Positions 34,248-43,642 of a DNA stretch of 64,000 nt are shown here, piece after piece. Within the stretch, counting starts at the first letter, position 1, and every line of letters starts with the position of its first letter. The stretch lies in the NCBI RefSeq assembly GCF_016428805.1, contig NZ_JAELTJ010000011.1, positions 16,982-80,981 of the forward strand, given 5' to 3'. The translations under genes were made by a program, and so were the position numbers. Below the pieces are notes generated by a model. It worked only from the letters and a program-made list of their open reading frames with translations, did not search any database and had not been told where the DNA came from. This stretch comes from Achromobacter sp. ASV32 (GTDB lineage Bacteria > Pseudomonadota > Gammaproteobacteria > Burkholderiales > Burkholderiaceae_B).

Positions 34248-35420
34248 ATGGACGTTTTCTGGTTCATCCCCACGCATGGCGATTCGCGTTACCTGGGCAC
34301 CAGCCAGGGGGCGCGCGCGGCCAGCTACGACTACTTCCGCCAGGTGGCGGTGGCCGCGGACACGCTGGGCTATGACGGCGTGCTGCTGCCCACCGGCCGG
34401 TCCTGCGAGGACGCGTGGGTGGTGGCCTCCAGCCTCATCGGCGCCACGCGCCGCCTGAAGTTCCTGGTGGCGATCCGGCCGGGCGTCAGTTCGCCGCAGT
34501 TTTCGGCGCGCATGGCCGCCACGTTCGACCGCCTGTCCGAAGGGCGGCTGCTGGTCAACGTGGTGACCGGCGGCGATCCGGGCGAGCTGGAAGGCGACGG
34601 CGTGTTCGTCAGCCACGACCAGCGCTACGCCATCACGGCGGACTATCTGCGCATCTGGCGCGGCATTCTGGAAAACAGCCACGAGGCCGAGGGCTACAGC
34701 TTTGAAGGTGAACAGCTGGTGTCCAAGGGCGGCAAGGTGATCTATCCGCCGGTGCAGAAACCCTATCCGCCGCTGTACTTCGGCGGCTCGTCCGAGGCCG
34801 CGCACGAGCTGGCGGCCGAGCAGCTGGATGTCTACCTGACCTGGGGCGAGGCGCCCGGGGCCGTGGCCGCGAAGATCGCGGACGTGCGGGCTCGGGCCGC
34901 CAGGCATGGCCGCACGGTGCGCTTCGGCATCCGGCTGCACGTGATCGTGCGTCAAACCGAGGAAGCGGCCTGGGCCGCGGCCGACGCGCTGATCAGCCAT
35001 CTCAGCGAAGACGCCGTGCGCGCCGCGCAGGCGGCGTTTTCCAGGATGGATTCGGAAGGCCAGCGCCGGATGGCGGCACTGCATGGCGGCAAGCTCAATG
35101 ATGAGCAGGGCGGCCGCAAGCACCTGGAGATTTCGCCCAATCTGTGGGCCGGCGTGGGACTGGTGCGCGGCGGGGCCGGCACGGCCCTGGTGGGCGACCC
35201 CCGGACCGTGGCGGCCCGCATCCAGGAGTACGCCGACCTGGGCATCGAGACCTTCATCTTCTCGGGCTATCCGCACCTGGAAGAGTCGTACCGCTTTGCC
35301 GAGCTGGTGTTTCCGCTCTTGCCTGGCAAGGGCGGCAAGCAGGTCGGCAACTCCGTGCTGACGGGGCCGTTCGGCGAGGTTATGGCCACCGAACTGGTGC
35401 CCAAGGCGTCGGCCAGCTGA
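34248..35420 (+). CDS. ssuD: FMNH2-dependent alkanesulfonate monooxygenase
   Basis: A 390-residue TIM-barrel luciferase-like monooxygenase. It shows the SsuD N-terminus [20 protein letters not shown], the [26 protein letters not shown] region and the late GHEF-like sulfonate loop replaced by the usual [18 protein letters not shown] ending. It converts alkanesulfonates to aldehyde plus sulfite using reduced FMN from SsuE. Its stop overlaps the ssuC start by one base. Confidence 0.94.
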   Translation: MDVFWFIPTHGDSRYLGTSQGARAASYDYFRQVAVAADTLGYDGVLLPTGRSCEDAWVVASSLIGATRRLKFLVAIRPGVSSPQFSARMAATFDRLSEGRLLVNVVTGGDPGELEGDGVFVSHDQRYAITADYLRIWRGILENSHEAEGYSFEGEQLVSKGGKVIYPPVQKPYPPLYFGGSSEAAHELAAEQLDVYLTWGEAPGAVAAKIADVRARAARHGRTVRFGIRLHVIVRQTEEAAWAAADALISHLSEDAVRAAQAAFSRMDSEGQRRMAALHGGKLNDEQGGRKHLEISPNLWAGVGLVRGGAGTALVGDPRTVAARIQEYADLGIETFIFSGYPHLEESYRFAELVFPLLPGKGGKQVGNSVLTGPFGEVMATELVPKASAS

Positions 35421-36205
35421 TGCGTGCCGCCCGCCGCTCCGGCAGCTGGCGCAGGGCTTTCGCGCCCTGGCTGGTTCCCGCCCTGATCCTGCTCGCGTGG
35501 CAACTGGCCGCGCAGGCCGGCTGGCTGTCGTCGCGGATTCTGCCCGCGCCGTCGGCCGTGGCCGCGGCGGCCTGGTCGCTGGCGGTGTCGGGCGAACTCT
35601 GGCAGCACGTTCGCATCAGCGCCTTGCGGGCGCTGTGGGGGCTGCTGTTGGGCGGTGGGCTGGGCCTGGCCCTGGGCCTGCTCAACGGCTCCTCGCGCAC
35701 CGCCGAGACGCTGCTGGACACGACCTTGCAGATGATCCGCAACATCCCGGTGCTGGCACTGATCCCGCTGATCATCCTGTGGTTCGGTATCGAAGAAACC
35801 GCCAAGCTGGTACTGCTGTCGCTGGGCGTGTTCTTTCCCGTCTACCTGAATACCTTTCATGGCATCCGCTCGGTAGACCCGGCGTTGATCGAGATGGGGC
35901 GTTCGTACGGCCTGGCCGGCTGGCGCCTGTATCGCGACGTGATCCTGCCGGGCGCGTTGCCGTCGATCCTGGTGGGTCTGCGTTTCGCGCTGGGGCTGGT
36001 GTGGGTGATTCTGATCGTCACGGAGACCATCTCCGCGCAGTCGGGCATCGGCTACATGACCATGAACGCACGCGAATTCCTGCAGACCGACGTGGTGCTG
36101 CTGGGCATCCTGCTCTACGCCCTGCTGGGCAAGGTCGCCGACACGCTGGCGCGCGGGCTGGAGCGGCGCCTGCTGCGCTGGAACCCGGCCTACCGGCCCG
36201 CCTGA
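35420..36205 (+). CDS. ssuC: Alkanesulfonate ABC transporter permease
   Basis: 261 residues from the ATG at 35420-35422, which shares one base with the ssuD stop. Six hydrophobic segments and the EAA loop (GRSYGLAGWRLYRDVILPGALP) mark it as the SsuC/TauC/NrtB-type permease. Its ATPase partner is not next but 3.6 kb further on, after an inserted four-gene block. Confidence 0.92.
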   Translation: MRAARRSGSWRRAFAPWLVPALILLAWQLAAQAGWLSSRILPAPSAVAAAAWSLAVSGELWQHVRISALRALWGLLLGGGLGLALGLLNGSSRTAETLLDTTLQMIRNIPVLALIPLIILWFGIEETAKLVLLSLGVFFPVYLNTFHGIRSVDPALIEMGRSYGLAGWRLYRDVILPGALPSILVGLRFALGLVWVILIVTETISAQSGIGYMTMNAREFLQTDVVLLGILLYALLGKVADTLARGLERRLLRWNPAYRPA

Positions 36206-36227
36206 ACGCTATCCATAACGAGATCCC

Positions 36228-37454
36228 ATGGCCAAGAACCCCGCATACCAAGACGTGACCCCGGCGCCCAGCGCGGGCGCCGCGCCGGCGCGCACGGCCG
36301 ATGCCGCCCGTGCCGTCCAGACCCTGGCGGCGCAGCTGGCCGCCACCGCGGTTGAACGCGACCGCGTCGGCGGCCACGCCGCCGCCGAGCGCGAGCGGAT
36401 CCGCGCCAGCGGCCTGCTGCGCCTGTCGGTGCCTGCTCAATACGGTGGCTCGGGCGCGCTCTGGTCCACTGTGCTGGCCGCCGTGCGCACGCTGGCCGAG
36501 GCCGACAGCGCCCTGGCGCACGTGTTCGGCTTTCATCACCTGCAGGTGGCCGGCGTGCTGCTGTACGGCACGCCCGAGCAACATGAGTATTTCCTGCGGC
36601 CCACGGTGGAGCGCAACCTGTTCTGGGGCAACGCGCTCAATCCGCTGGACCGACGGGTGATCGCGCGCGCCGAGCTGGACGGCTACCGCATCGACGGCGT
36701 GAAGAATTTCAGTTCCGGGTCGGTGGGGTCGGACGTGCTGACCTTCACCGCGTGGCACAAGACCTCGGACACCGCGCTGATCGCCGCGCTGCCCACGCGC
36801 GCCGAAGGCATCACCGTCAACCCCGACTGGGACGCCTTCGGCCAGCGCCAGACCGACAGCGGCACCGTGCGCTTTGACCACGTGCGGCTGGAGCCGATTC
36901 AGGTGCTTCAAGGGCCGGGCGTGACCCCTACGCCGCGCGCCACGCTGCGGTCGCAGGTGGCGCAGCTCGTCATGACCAATCTTTATCTGGGCATTGCCCG
37001 CGGCGCCTTGCAGGAAGCGCGCCGCTATGTGCGCGACGACGCGCGGCCATGGTTCGCCGCGGGCGTGCAGCGCCATGCCGACGATCCGTATGTGCAGGAG
37101 CGCTTTGGCGAATTCTGGCTGCGGGTGCAGGCCGCGCAGGCGCTGGCCGACCTGGCCGGGCAGAAGTTGGACGCGGCGTTGGCGCGCGGGCCGTCGTTGA
37201 CCGCGGACGAGCGTGGCGACGTGGCGGTGGCCGGGGCCCAGGCCAAGGTGCTGGCGCATCGCGCCGCGCTGGAAGTCGGCAATGGCCTGTTCGACGTCAC
37301 CGGTGCGTCGTCGACCGCGGCGCGCTATGGCTACGACCGTTTCTGGCGCAACGCCCGCGTGCACACCCTGCACGACCCAGTGGCCTACAAGATCCGCGAC
37401 CTGGGCCGCTATGCCTTGCTGGACCAGATTCCCGAGCCGACCGCCTACTCCTGA
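36228..37454 (+). CDS. SfnB/DszC-family flavin monooxygenase, paralogue 3
   Basis: A 408-residue member of the same acyl-CoA-dehydrogenase-like group as the two genes at 26.9-29.4 kb, but more distant: LRLSVPAQYGGSGALWS, ADSALAHVFGFHHLQVA and the C-terminal YDRFWRNARVHTLHDPVAYKIRDLGRY. It is closer in feel to DszC-type desulfurisation enzymes. It starts 22 bp after ssuC, so it is transcribed with the ssu genes, and should draw reduced FMN from SsuE. Confidence 0.87.
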   Translation: MAKNPAYQDVTPAPSAGAAPARTADAARAVQTLAAQLAATAVERDRVGGHAAAERERIRASGLLRLSVPAQYGGSGALWSTVLAAVRTLAEADSALAHVFGFHHLQVAGVLLYGTPEQHEYFLRPTVERNLFWGNALNPLDRRVIARAELDGYRIDGVKNFSSGSVGSDVLTFTAWHKTSDTALIAALPTRAEGITVNPDWDAFGQRQTDSGTVRFDHVRLEPIQVLQGPGVTPTPRATLRSQVAQLVMTNLYLGIARGALQEARRYVRDDARPWFAAGVQRHADDPYVQERFGEFWLRVQAAQALADLAGQKLDAALARGPSLTADERGDVAVAGAQAKVLAHRAALEVGNGLFDVTGASSTAARYGYDRFWRNARVHTLHDPVAYKIRDLGRYALLDQIPEPTAYS

Positions 37455-37482
37455 CCCGCATGACTTCCCTTCTTCTTCCCAG

Positions 37483-38292
37483 ATGACCGATATTTCTTCC
37501 CTTTCCGCCGTTGCCGCGGTGCCGCAGCCCCTCATCCGCCTGGATGGGGTGAGCAAGTCGTTCGCCACGCGGGCCGGCCGCTTTGACGCCGTGCGCAACG
37601 TGTCGCTGTCGATCCGCGCCGGCGACACCTTTGGCATCATCGGCAAGAGCGGCGCGGGTAAGTCCACCCTGCTGCGCCTGATCAATCTGCTGGAACGTCC
37701 CGATGAAGGCACGGTGCGGGTCGCCGGCACCGAGCTCACGGCGCTGGTCAAGCGCGACCTGCGCGCCGCGCGTCAGAACATCGGCATGATCTTCCAGCAG
37801 TTCAACCTGCTGCAGAACGAAACGGTTTTCGAGAATGTGGCCTTTGCGCTGCGCGTGCATGGCGGGCGCGGCCGCGAACAGATCGCGGCGCGGGTGCGCG
37901 AATGCCTGGATATCGTCGGGCTGACCGACAAGACCGCCAGCTACCCGGCGCAGTTGTCCGGCGGCCAGAAGCAACGCGTGGCCATCGCCCGCGCCCTGGC
38001 CAGCGAGCCGGCGGTGCTGCTGTGCGACGAACCGACCTCGGCACTGGACCCCGAAACCACCCGTTCGGTGCTGAGCGTGCTGCGCGACATCAACAAGCGT
38101 CTGGGCGTGACCATCGTGATCGTCACGCACGAACTGGCGGTGGTGCGCGCGCTTTGCCGCCACGTGGCGGTGATGGAAAACGGCGAAGTGCTTGAACAGG
38201 CCGAGATCTCGGGCGCCGGCGTGCACCTGTCGTCGGCGCTGGGCCGCGAACTCATCCGCGAGGCCACCCACCCCTACGAAGAGGTTGCATAG
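37483..38292 (+). CDS. metN: Methionine-type ABC transporter ATPase
   Basis: 269 residues from the ATG at 37483; no clear ribosome site precedes it. Walker A GKSGAGKST (about 51-59), the signature LSGGQKQR and Walker B LLCDEPTSALDP are intact, and the N-terminal IRLDGVSKSF matches MetN. It is shorter than E. coli MetN and may lack most of the C-terminal methionine-sensing domain, ending soon after ELIREATHPYEEVA. That would leave transport without the usual trans-inhibition (inference). Adjacent metI starts on the next base after the stop. Confidence 0.88.
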   Translation: MTDISSLSAVAAVPQPLIRLDGVSKSFATRAGRFDAVRNVSLSIRAGDTFGIIGKSGAGKSTLLRLINLLERPDEGTVRVAGTELTALVKRDLRAARQNIGMIFQQFNLLQNETVFENVAFALRVHGGRGREQIAARVRECLDIVGLTDKTASYPAQLSGGQKQRVAIARALASEPAVLLCDEPTSALDPETTRSVLSVLRDINKRLGVTIVIVTHELAVVRALCRHVAVMENGEVLEQAEISGAGVHLSSALGRELIREATHPYEEVA

Positions 38293-38955
38293 ATGCTCGA
38301 CACCTTTGTGCAGTTGCTGCCCGAACTGGGCGTGGCGGTCGGCCAGACCTTCCTGATGCTGGGCATCGCGCTGGCCGCGTCGATCCTGCTGGGCGGGCCG
38401 CTGGGCGTGCTGGTGTTCCTGACCGGGCCCGGCCAGTCGCTGGATCGCCCGGTGGCGCATCGCCTGCTGAGCTGGACGGTCAATACCGTGCGCTCGTTCC
38501 CGTTCATCATCCTGCTGGTGGCGCTGGTGCCGTTCACGCGGGTCATCGCCGGCACCTCCATCGGTCCGGTGGCGGCGGCGGTGCCGCTGTCGTTCGCCGC
38601 GATTCCGTATTTCGCCCGCCTGGTCGAACAGTGCCTGCGCGAAGTGCCGCGCGGCGTCATCGAGGCGGCGCACGCGGCGGGCGCGTCCGAACTGCAGATC
38701 GTGCGCCGCGTGCTGCTGGTCGAGGCCCGCTCGGGCCTGGTGCTGGCGCTGACCGTGCTGGCCGTCAGCTTCCTGTCCTATTCCGCGGTGGCGGGCGTGG
38801 TGGGCGGCGGCGGTATCGGCGACCTGGCCATCCGCTATGGCTATTACCGTTTCCAGACCGACGTGATGGTGCTCACCGTGGCGCTGCTCGTGGTGCTGGT
38901 GCAGATCATCCAGTTCGCCGGCAATACCGTCGCGCGACGCATCGACAAACGCTGA
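38293..38955 (+). CDS. metI: Methionine-type ABC transporter permease
   Basis: A 220-residue permease with five membrane helices, MetI signatures VNTVRSFPFIILLVALVPFTR and AAHAAGASELQIVRRVLLVEA, and the YSAVAGVVGGGGIGDLAIRYGYYRFQ loop. It directly abuts metN. Confidence 0.92.
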   Translation: MLDTFVQLLPELGVAVGQTFLMLGIALAASILLGGPLGVLVFLTGPGQSLDRPVAHRLLSWTVNTVRSFPFIILLVALVPFTRVIAGTSIGPVAAAVPLSFAAIPYFARLVEQCLREVPRGVIEAAHAAGASELQIVRRVLLVEARSGLVLALTVLAVSFLSYSAVAGVVGGGGIGDLAIRYGYYRFQTDVMVLTVALLVVLVQIIQFAGNTVARRIDKR

Positions 38956-38971
38956 CCCGAGAGGCAAGACC

Positions 38972-39805
38972 ATGTCCGTCACCCGCAATCTCCTGAGCCT
39001 GGCGCTGGCCGCCGCCGCGCTGTCACTGTCCGCGGGCGCGCAAGCCGCCGATCCCGCCAAAAAGGAAATCGTCTTCGGCGCCACGGCCGGCCCCTACAGC
39101 GACCAGATCAAGCTGGGCATCAAGCCCATCCTGGAAAAGCAGGGCTACACCGTGCGCATCGTCGAATTCAACGACTACGTGCAGCCCAATTTCGCGCTGG
39201 CGCAGGGCGCGCTGGACGCCAACGCGTTCCAGCACATCGTGTACCTGAAGAACTTCGCCGCCAAGAACAAGCTGGAACTGTCCGAACTGGTCAAGGTGCC
39301 CACCGCGCCCATCGCCATCTACAGCCGCAAGTACAAGAGCGTGGAGGCGGCGCCGGAAGGCGTGAGCGTGGCGGTGCCCAACGACCCGACCAACCAGGCG
39401 CGCGCGCTGGTGGTGCTGCAGGAACTGGGCTGGATCAAGCTGCGCGAGGGCTACGACCCGCTGCAGGTGTCCGAGAAGGACGTGGCCGTGAACACCAGGA
39501 AGATCAAGCTGATCCCGCTGGAAGCCGCGCAACTGCCGCGTTCGCTGGAAGACACCGACTATTCGTTCGTGAACGGCAACTTCGCGCTGGCCTCGGGCTT
39601 GAAGCTGACCGAGGCGCTGGCGCTGGAGAAGACCACGCCGACCTACCAGAACCTGGTGGCGGTGCGCACGGCCGACCTGGACAAGCCCTACGTCAAGGAC
39701 ATCGCCGCCGCTTACGCATCGCCCGAGTTCCTGGCCGTGACCGAAAAGTCGTTCGCCGGTTTCGTCAAGACCGACTATCAGCAGAAGCTGGCCGCGGTCC
39801 GCTGA
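38972..39805 (+). CDS. metQ: MetQ/NlpA-family substrate-binding protein
   Basis: 277 residues with a Sec signal peptide (about 1-25, ending AQA) and no lipobox cysteine. The body has the MetQ markers IVEFNDYVQPNFALAQGALDANAFQH and LPRSLEDTDYSFVNGNFALASG. It starts 16 bp after metI, completing a metNIQ set. Its cargo may be methionine, methionine sulfoxide or another sulfur compound; context cannot separate these. Confidence 0.9.
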   Translation: MSVTRNLLSLALAAAALSLSAGAQAADPAKKEIVFGATAGPYSDQIKLGIKPILEKQGYTVRIVEFNDYVQPNFALAQGALDANAFQHIVYLKNFAAKNKLELSELVKVPTAPIAIYSRKYKSVEAAPEGVSVAVPNDPTNQARALVVLQELGWIKLREGYDPLQVSEKDVAVNTRKIKLIPLEAAQLPRSLEDTDYSFVNGNFALASGLKLTEALALEKTTPTYQNLVAVRTADLDKPYVKDIAAAYASPEFLAVTEKSFAGFVKTDYQQKLAAVR

Positions 39806-39832
39806 CGCGCGCCGCACTGGGAGGCTCCGGCC

Positions 39833-40735
39833 ATGTTCATCAACCCCAACGAGTTCGAGCTGCTGCAGCACCTGGACGTGCCGGGGCGGATCGAGCCGGA
39901 CACGCCGCCCGCAGAACCGCCGGGTCAGGCCGCGCTGCGCGTGACCCTGCGCCGCCTGTCCAAGTGCTATGGCGAGCGCGTGGTGCTGGACGGGCTGGAC
40001 CTGGAGTTCGCGCCCGGCGAGTTCGTGGCCGTGGTGGGGCAGAGCGGCTGCGGCAAGAGCACGCTGCTGCGTCTGTTGGCCGGTCTGGAGACGGCCAGCG
40101 GCGAGCAGGGCGGCCTGCCGGTGCGTTCGCCCGTGCTGTTCGACAACTTTCCGCAGTGGTCGGCCGATAGCCGGGTGCGGATGATGTTCCAGGATGCGCG
40201 GCTGCTGCCCTGGAAGCGCGTGCTGCAGAACGTGGCGCTGGGCCTGCCGGGCCACGCCCAGGCGCAGGCCGCCGCCGTCTTGCGCCAGGTGGGCCTGGGC
40301 GACCGCGGCGGCGACTGGCCCGCGCAGCTGTCCGGCGGCCAGCGCCAGCGCGTGGCGTTGGCCCGGGCGCTGGTGCACCGGCCGGGCCTGTTGCTGCTGG
40401 ACGAGCCGCTGGGCGCGCTGGATGCGCTGACGCGCATCGGCATGCAGCAACTGATTGAAGACATCTGGCGGCGCGACGGTTTCACGGCGGTGCTGGTCAC
40501 GCACGATGTCGGTGAGGCCGTGGCGTTGGCCGACCGCATCCTGGTCATCGAGGACGGCCGGGTGGCTTTGGACGAGCGCGTGGAACTCGCCCGGCCCCGC
40601 GCGCGCGGCTCGGCCGCGTTTGCGGCGCTGGAGGCGCGGGTGCTGCGCGTCGTGATGAAACAGGAAACACCGGAAGAAGGGGACAGGCCCCTGGCCCCGG
40701 TCATACAGATCCGGCACCTGCGGCTGGCGGTATAG
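39833..40735 (+). CDS. ssuB: Alkanesulfonate ABC transporter ATPase
   Basis: A 300-residue ATPase of the SsuB/TauB group. It has Walker [10 protein letters not shown] (about residues 69-77), the [23 protein letters not shown]-loop typical of SsuB, LSGGQRQR, and Walker B LLLLDEP. An unusual N-terminal extension of about 40 residues ([13 protein letters not shown]) precedes the core. It partners SsuC, from which it is separated by sfnB3-metNIQ. Confidence 0.9.
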   Translation: MFINPNEFELLQHLDVPGRIEPDTPPAEPPGQAALRVTLRRLSKCYGERVVLDGLDLEFAPGEFVAVVGQSGCGKSTLLRLLAGLETASGEQGGLPVRSPVLFDNFPQWSADSRVRMMFQDARLLPWKRVLQNVALGLPGHAQAQAAAVLRQVGLGDRGGDWPAQLSGGQRQRVALARALVHRPGLLLLDEPLGALDALTRIGMQQLIEDIWRRDGFTAVLVTHDVGEAVALADRILVIEDGRVALDERVELARPRARGSAAFAALEARVLRVVMKQETPEEGDRPLAPVIQIRHLRLAV

Positions 40736-40778
40736 CGCCGTCCAGCCCGGGCCGCCACCGCGGTTCCATGCGCCGGCG

Positions 40779-40812
40779 CCGGTAAAGCGCAGGCGCCTGT
40801 CACCGGTTTTTT
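40779..40812 (+). terminator. Possible terminator between ssuB and ssuF
   Basis: CCGGT (40779-40783) pairs with ACCGG (40802-40806), and an inner GCGC/GCGC stem is possible; six T residues follow. The outer stem is short, so termination may be partial, leaving some readthrough into ssuF. Confidence 0.45.
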
Positions 40813-40833
40813 CTATTACTTAGGAGCAGGACC

Positions 40834-41049
40834 ATGAGCATTCAATCCATCAACGCCCGCAACCAGTTCCGCGGCAAGATCAAGGAAATCATCCTGGGCC
40901 CGGTGGTCTCGGAGGTCGACGTGGACACCCCCGCCGGCATCGTCACGTCGGTCATCACCACCCGTTCCGTCAAGGAACTGGACCTGCAGGTGGGCACCGA
41001 AGTGCTGGCTTTCGTCAAGGCCACCGAGGTCTCGGTCGCCAAGTTGTAA
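40834..41049 (+). CDS. ssuF: Molbindin-like (Mop domain) protein
   Basis: A 71-residue single Mop/TOBE domain (INARNQFRGKIKEIILGPV, then VTSVITTRSVKELDLQVG, then AFVKATEVSVAK). Such proteins bind molybdate as oligomers. In Pseudomonas the ssu operon ends with the same kind of gene, called ssuF, needed for full growth on sulfonates, which supports the symbol. An AGGAG ribosome site precedes the ATG. Confidence 0.88.
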   Translation: MSIQSINARNQFRGKIKEIILGPVVSEVDVDTPAGIVTSVITTRSVKELDLQVGTEVLAFVKATEVSVAKL

Positions 41050-41168
41050 GCGACCCCTGCCCGAAATTGGCGCTTGTCCGGCGCCGGTTTCGGGATATAT
41101 TGTCTACGCGGTATCCGGCGGTTCCATCCTGCTTGTAGCTGTTGCGTTGCGAACATGGAGAACGGGAA

Positions 41169-42566
41169 ATGCGTCGACTGCAAGCGTGGTTCATCGGCTG
41201 CCTGTGTCTGGGCCTGGCCGTCTGCCTGCCCGCCATGGCGCAGGCCAAGCTCGACAAGGGGCAGCTCGACCAGCTGCTGGCGCCCGTGGCGCTGTATCCC
41301 GATGCCCTCCTGTCCCAGGTCCTCATGGGGGCCACCTACCCCGGCGACATCGCCGCCGCGGCCCAGTGGTCCGCAGCGCACACCGACGTGTCGGGCGATG
41401 CGGCCGTCAAGGCGGTTGAGCCTGAATCCTGGGATCCCAGCGTCAAGTCCCTGGTGGCGTTCCCCTCGGTCATGGACCTGATGGGCCGCCAGCCGGCGTG
41501 GGTGAAATCGGTGGGCGATGCCTTCCTGGCGCAGCCGGACGACGTGATGGATTCCGTGCAGCGGCTGCGGGCCCAGGCCCGCCAGGCCGGCAACCTGAAG
41601 AGCACGCCGCAGCAGAAGGTGACGTCCAGCGACACCGGCGGCAAGACCGTGGTGGTGATCGAGCCGGCCGATCCGCAGGTGATCTACGTGCCCAGCTACA
41701 ACCCCACCGTGGTCTACGGCGCATGGCCCTATCCCGCCTATCCCCCCGCCTACTATCCGCCACCGCCGGGGTCCGTGTTCGCCACTTCGCTGGTAGCCGG
41801 CATCGGCTTCGGCCTGGGCGTTGCCGCCGTGGATTCCCTCTGGGGCGGCTTTAACTGGGGCCACCATGACGTGGACATCAACGTCAACCGGTACAACAAC
41901 ATCAACGTGAACCAGCGCATCAACGCGGCCAACGTGAGCGGCAACCGCGTGGCGTGGCAGCACAACCCCGCCAACCGCGGCAGCGCACCCTACGCCGACC
42001 CGGCCAGCCGCCAGAAGTTCGACAGCCAGCGCCAGGCCGGTCTGCAGAACCGGCCTGGCGCCAGCCGCCCGCCACCCGCGCCCGGTTCGCGCGAGGCCGC
42101 GCGCGACCGCGCCGCGCAATCCTTCCAGGGCCGCACCGGCCAGTCCATCCCGGGTCATGCCGAGCCGCGCGGTGGCGACCGCCTGGGGCAAGGCGGCGCC
42201 GGCACCCGGACCCCGGGCGCCGGACGCGAGCCCTCGGCGGACCGCCACGCGCCGGGCACAGACCGGCGTGCGCCTTCGGCCGACCATCGCGCCTCTTCGG
42301 CGGATCGTGATGCGGCAGCCCAGCGTCAGCGCGCGGATGCCGCCGCGGCGCGCGACCGTTCACGCGCCAATAACGGCAACAACGCCCTGCGCGACGCCGG
42401 CAACGGCGACCGCATGCGCCAGCAGGCGCAACGCGGCGAACGGGCGGCTCCCGCCGCGCGCGGCGGCGACGGCGTCCGCGCGGGCGGCGGTGGACGAGCC
42501 GGCGGCGGGGGGGGCGGGCATATCGGTGGCGGCGGTGGCGGTGGCCATTTCGGCGGCCGGAGGTAG
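41169..42566 (+). CDS. DUF3300 secreted protein with low-complexity C-terminus
   Basis: 465 residues from the ATG at 41169. A signal peptide (about 1-24) is followed by the DUF3300 domain to about residue 200 (LDQLLAPVALYPDALLSQVLMGATYP). Proline/tyrosine- and asparagine-rich stretches come next, then a long Arg/Ala/Ser tail ending in glycine-rich repeats with HIGGG and HFGGRR. The family is found in the envelope with no known function. It is coupled to the next gene (5 bp apart). Confidence 0.85.
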   Translation: MRRLQAWFIGCLCLGLAVCLPAMAQAKLDKGQLDQLLAPVALYPDALLSQVLMGATYPGDIAAAAQWSAAHTDVSGDAAVKAVEPESWDPSVKSLVAFPSVMDLMGRQPAWVKSVGDAFLAQPDDVMDSVQRLRAQARQAGNLKSTPQQKVTSSDTGGKTVVVIEPADPQVIYVPSYNPTVVYGAWPYPAYPPAYYPPPPGSVFATSLVAGIGFGLGVAAVDSLWGGFNWGHHDVDINVNRYNNINVNQRINAANVSGNRVAWQHNPANRGSAPYADPASRQKFDSQRQAGLQNRPGASRPPPAPGSREAARDRAAQSFQGRTGQSIPGHAEPRGGDRLGQGGAGTRTPGAGREPSADRHAPGTDRRAPSADHRASSADRDAAAQRQRADAAAARDRSRANNGNNALRDAGNGDRMRQQAQRGERAAPAARGGDGVRAGGGGRAGGGGGGHIGGGGGGGHFGGRR

Positions 42567-42571
42567 GCACC

Positions 42572-43465
42572 ATGAACAGCGGAGTCTCCATGATGAATGC
42601 GCTTGCCCGTAAATCCTGCCGCGGCATCCGCCTGGCCGGTGCCGCCGCGCTGCTGGCGCTGGCGGGCCTGGCCGCGCCCGCCGCGGCGCAACAGGTGTAT
42701 CCCACGCCGCAGGCCGCGGCCGACGCGTTCGGCGACGCCCTGGCCACCAGCGACCACGATGCCATTGCCAAGGTGCTGGGGCCGGATTACCGGCAGATCG
42801 TGCCGGGCGGCGTGGCGCAGGACGATGTCTACCGTTTCCTGGCCGCCTGGGCCCGCAAGCACGAAGTCGTGGCCGATGGCGACCGGCGCGCCTGGCTGGC
42901 CGTGGGCGATTCCGGGTGGACCATGGCGGTGCCGATCGTGCGCGTGGCGCAGGGTTGGCGGTTCGATCCTGTCGCGGGCAAGGCGGAAATCCGCCGCCGC
43001 ACCATCGGCCGCAATGAACTGAACACCATCGACACCTTGCGCGAGCTGCAGGCGGCGCAGGCCCGTTACCGGGACGGCGTGGGCCAGGGCCGGTACGCGG
43101 ACCGGCTGGTCAGCCGGCCAGGCGCCACCGACGGCCTGTACTGGCCCGAGCTGCCGGGCTATCCCGCGCAGGCCTTTGGCCCCGACGCGCTGGCGATGGG
43201 GCCGGACGTGCCGGTGGCGGATGCGTATTTCGGCTACCGCTACAAGGTATTGCCGGCGCGCGAGGGCGGCGGTTACTGGATTCTCGCCTGGCCCGCCCGC
43301 TACGGTCAGACGGGCATCGGCAGTTTCGTTATTGGTGCGCAGGGCGGGGTGCGCGAAGCAGACCTGGGCGCCAACACCGCCAGCCGCGCGGCCAGGCTTC
43401 AGGGCACCGACGTGTCATTCGGCACCTTCCGCGATGTCGGCCCGCAATCCGCTGTCGCGAAATGA
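42572..43465 (+). CDS. DUF2950 secreted protein
   Basis: 297 residues with a signal peptide to about residue 40 (ending AAPAAAQQ) and a DUF2950 body (FGDALATSDHDAIAKVLGPDYRQIVPGG, then NTIDTLRELQAAQARY). DUF3300-DUF2950 gene pairs are common in proteobacteria, implying a joint envelope function that is still unknown. An internal ATG at 42590 could be the true start. Confidence 0.83.
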   Translation: MNSGVSMMNALARKSCRGIRLAGAAALLALAGLAAPAAAQQVYPTPQAAADAFGDALATSDHDAIAKVLGPDYRQIVPGGVAQDDVYRFLAAWARKHEVVADGDRRAWLAVGDSGWTMAVPIVRVAQGWRFDPVAGKAEIRRRTIGRNELNTIDTLRELQAAQARYRDGVGQGRYADRLVSRPGATDGLYWPELPGYPAQAFGPDALAMGPDVPVADAYFGYRYKVLPAREGGGYWILAWPARYGQTGIGSFVIGAQGGVREADLGANTASRAARLQGTDVSFGTFRDVGPQSAVAK

Positions 43466-43495
43466 TTTTTCCGATTGTTGCGAACCTGTCTCGGC

Positions 43496-43525
43496 CGGCC
43501 TTGTTGCGGTGTCGCAACAGGGCCG
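43496..43525 (+). terminator. Stable hairpin after the DUF2950 gene
   Basis: A 13-bp stem (43496-43508 with 43513-43525, one G-T pair) with a GTGT loop lies 30 bp after the stop codon. A second small hairpin follows, but no T-run. It may protect the transcript end or act with Rho. Confidence 0.4.
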
Positions 43526-43642
43526 GGGCTTTGCCCGGAGCGCGCCGGCTTACGTTTTTGCTTACGGTTTTTTGACAGGCGGCTATGCCAAAATGGCGGG
43601 CATTGGGATCGGCTCCCGATCCCCTTTTGTCGGACCTGGAAA

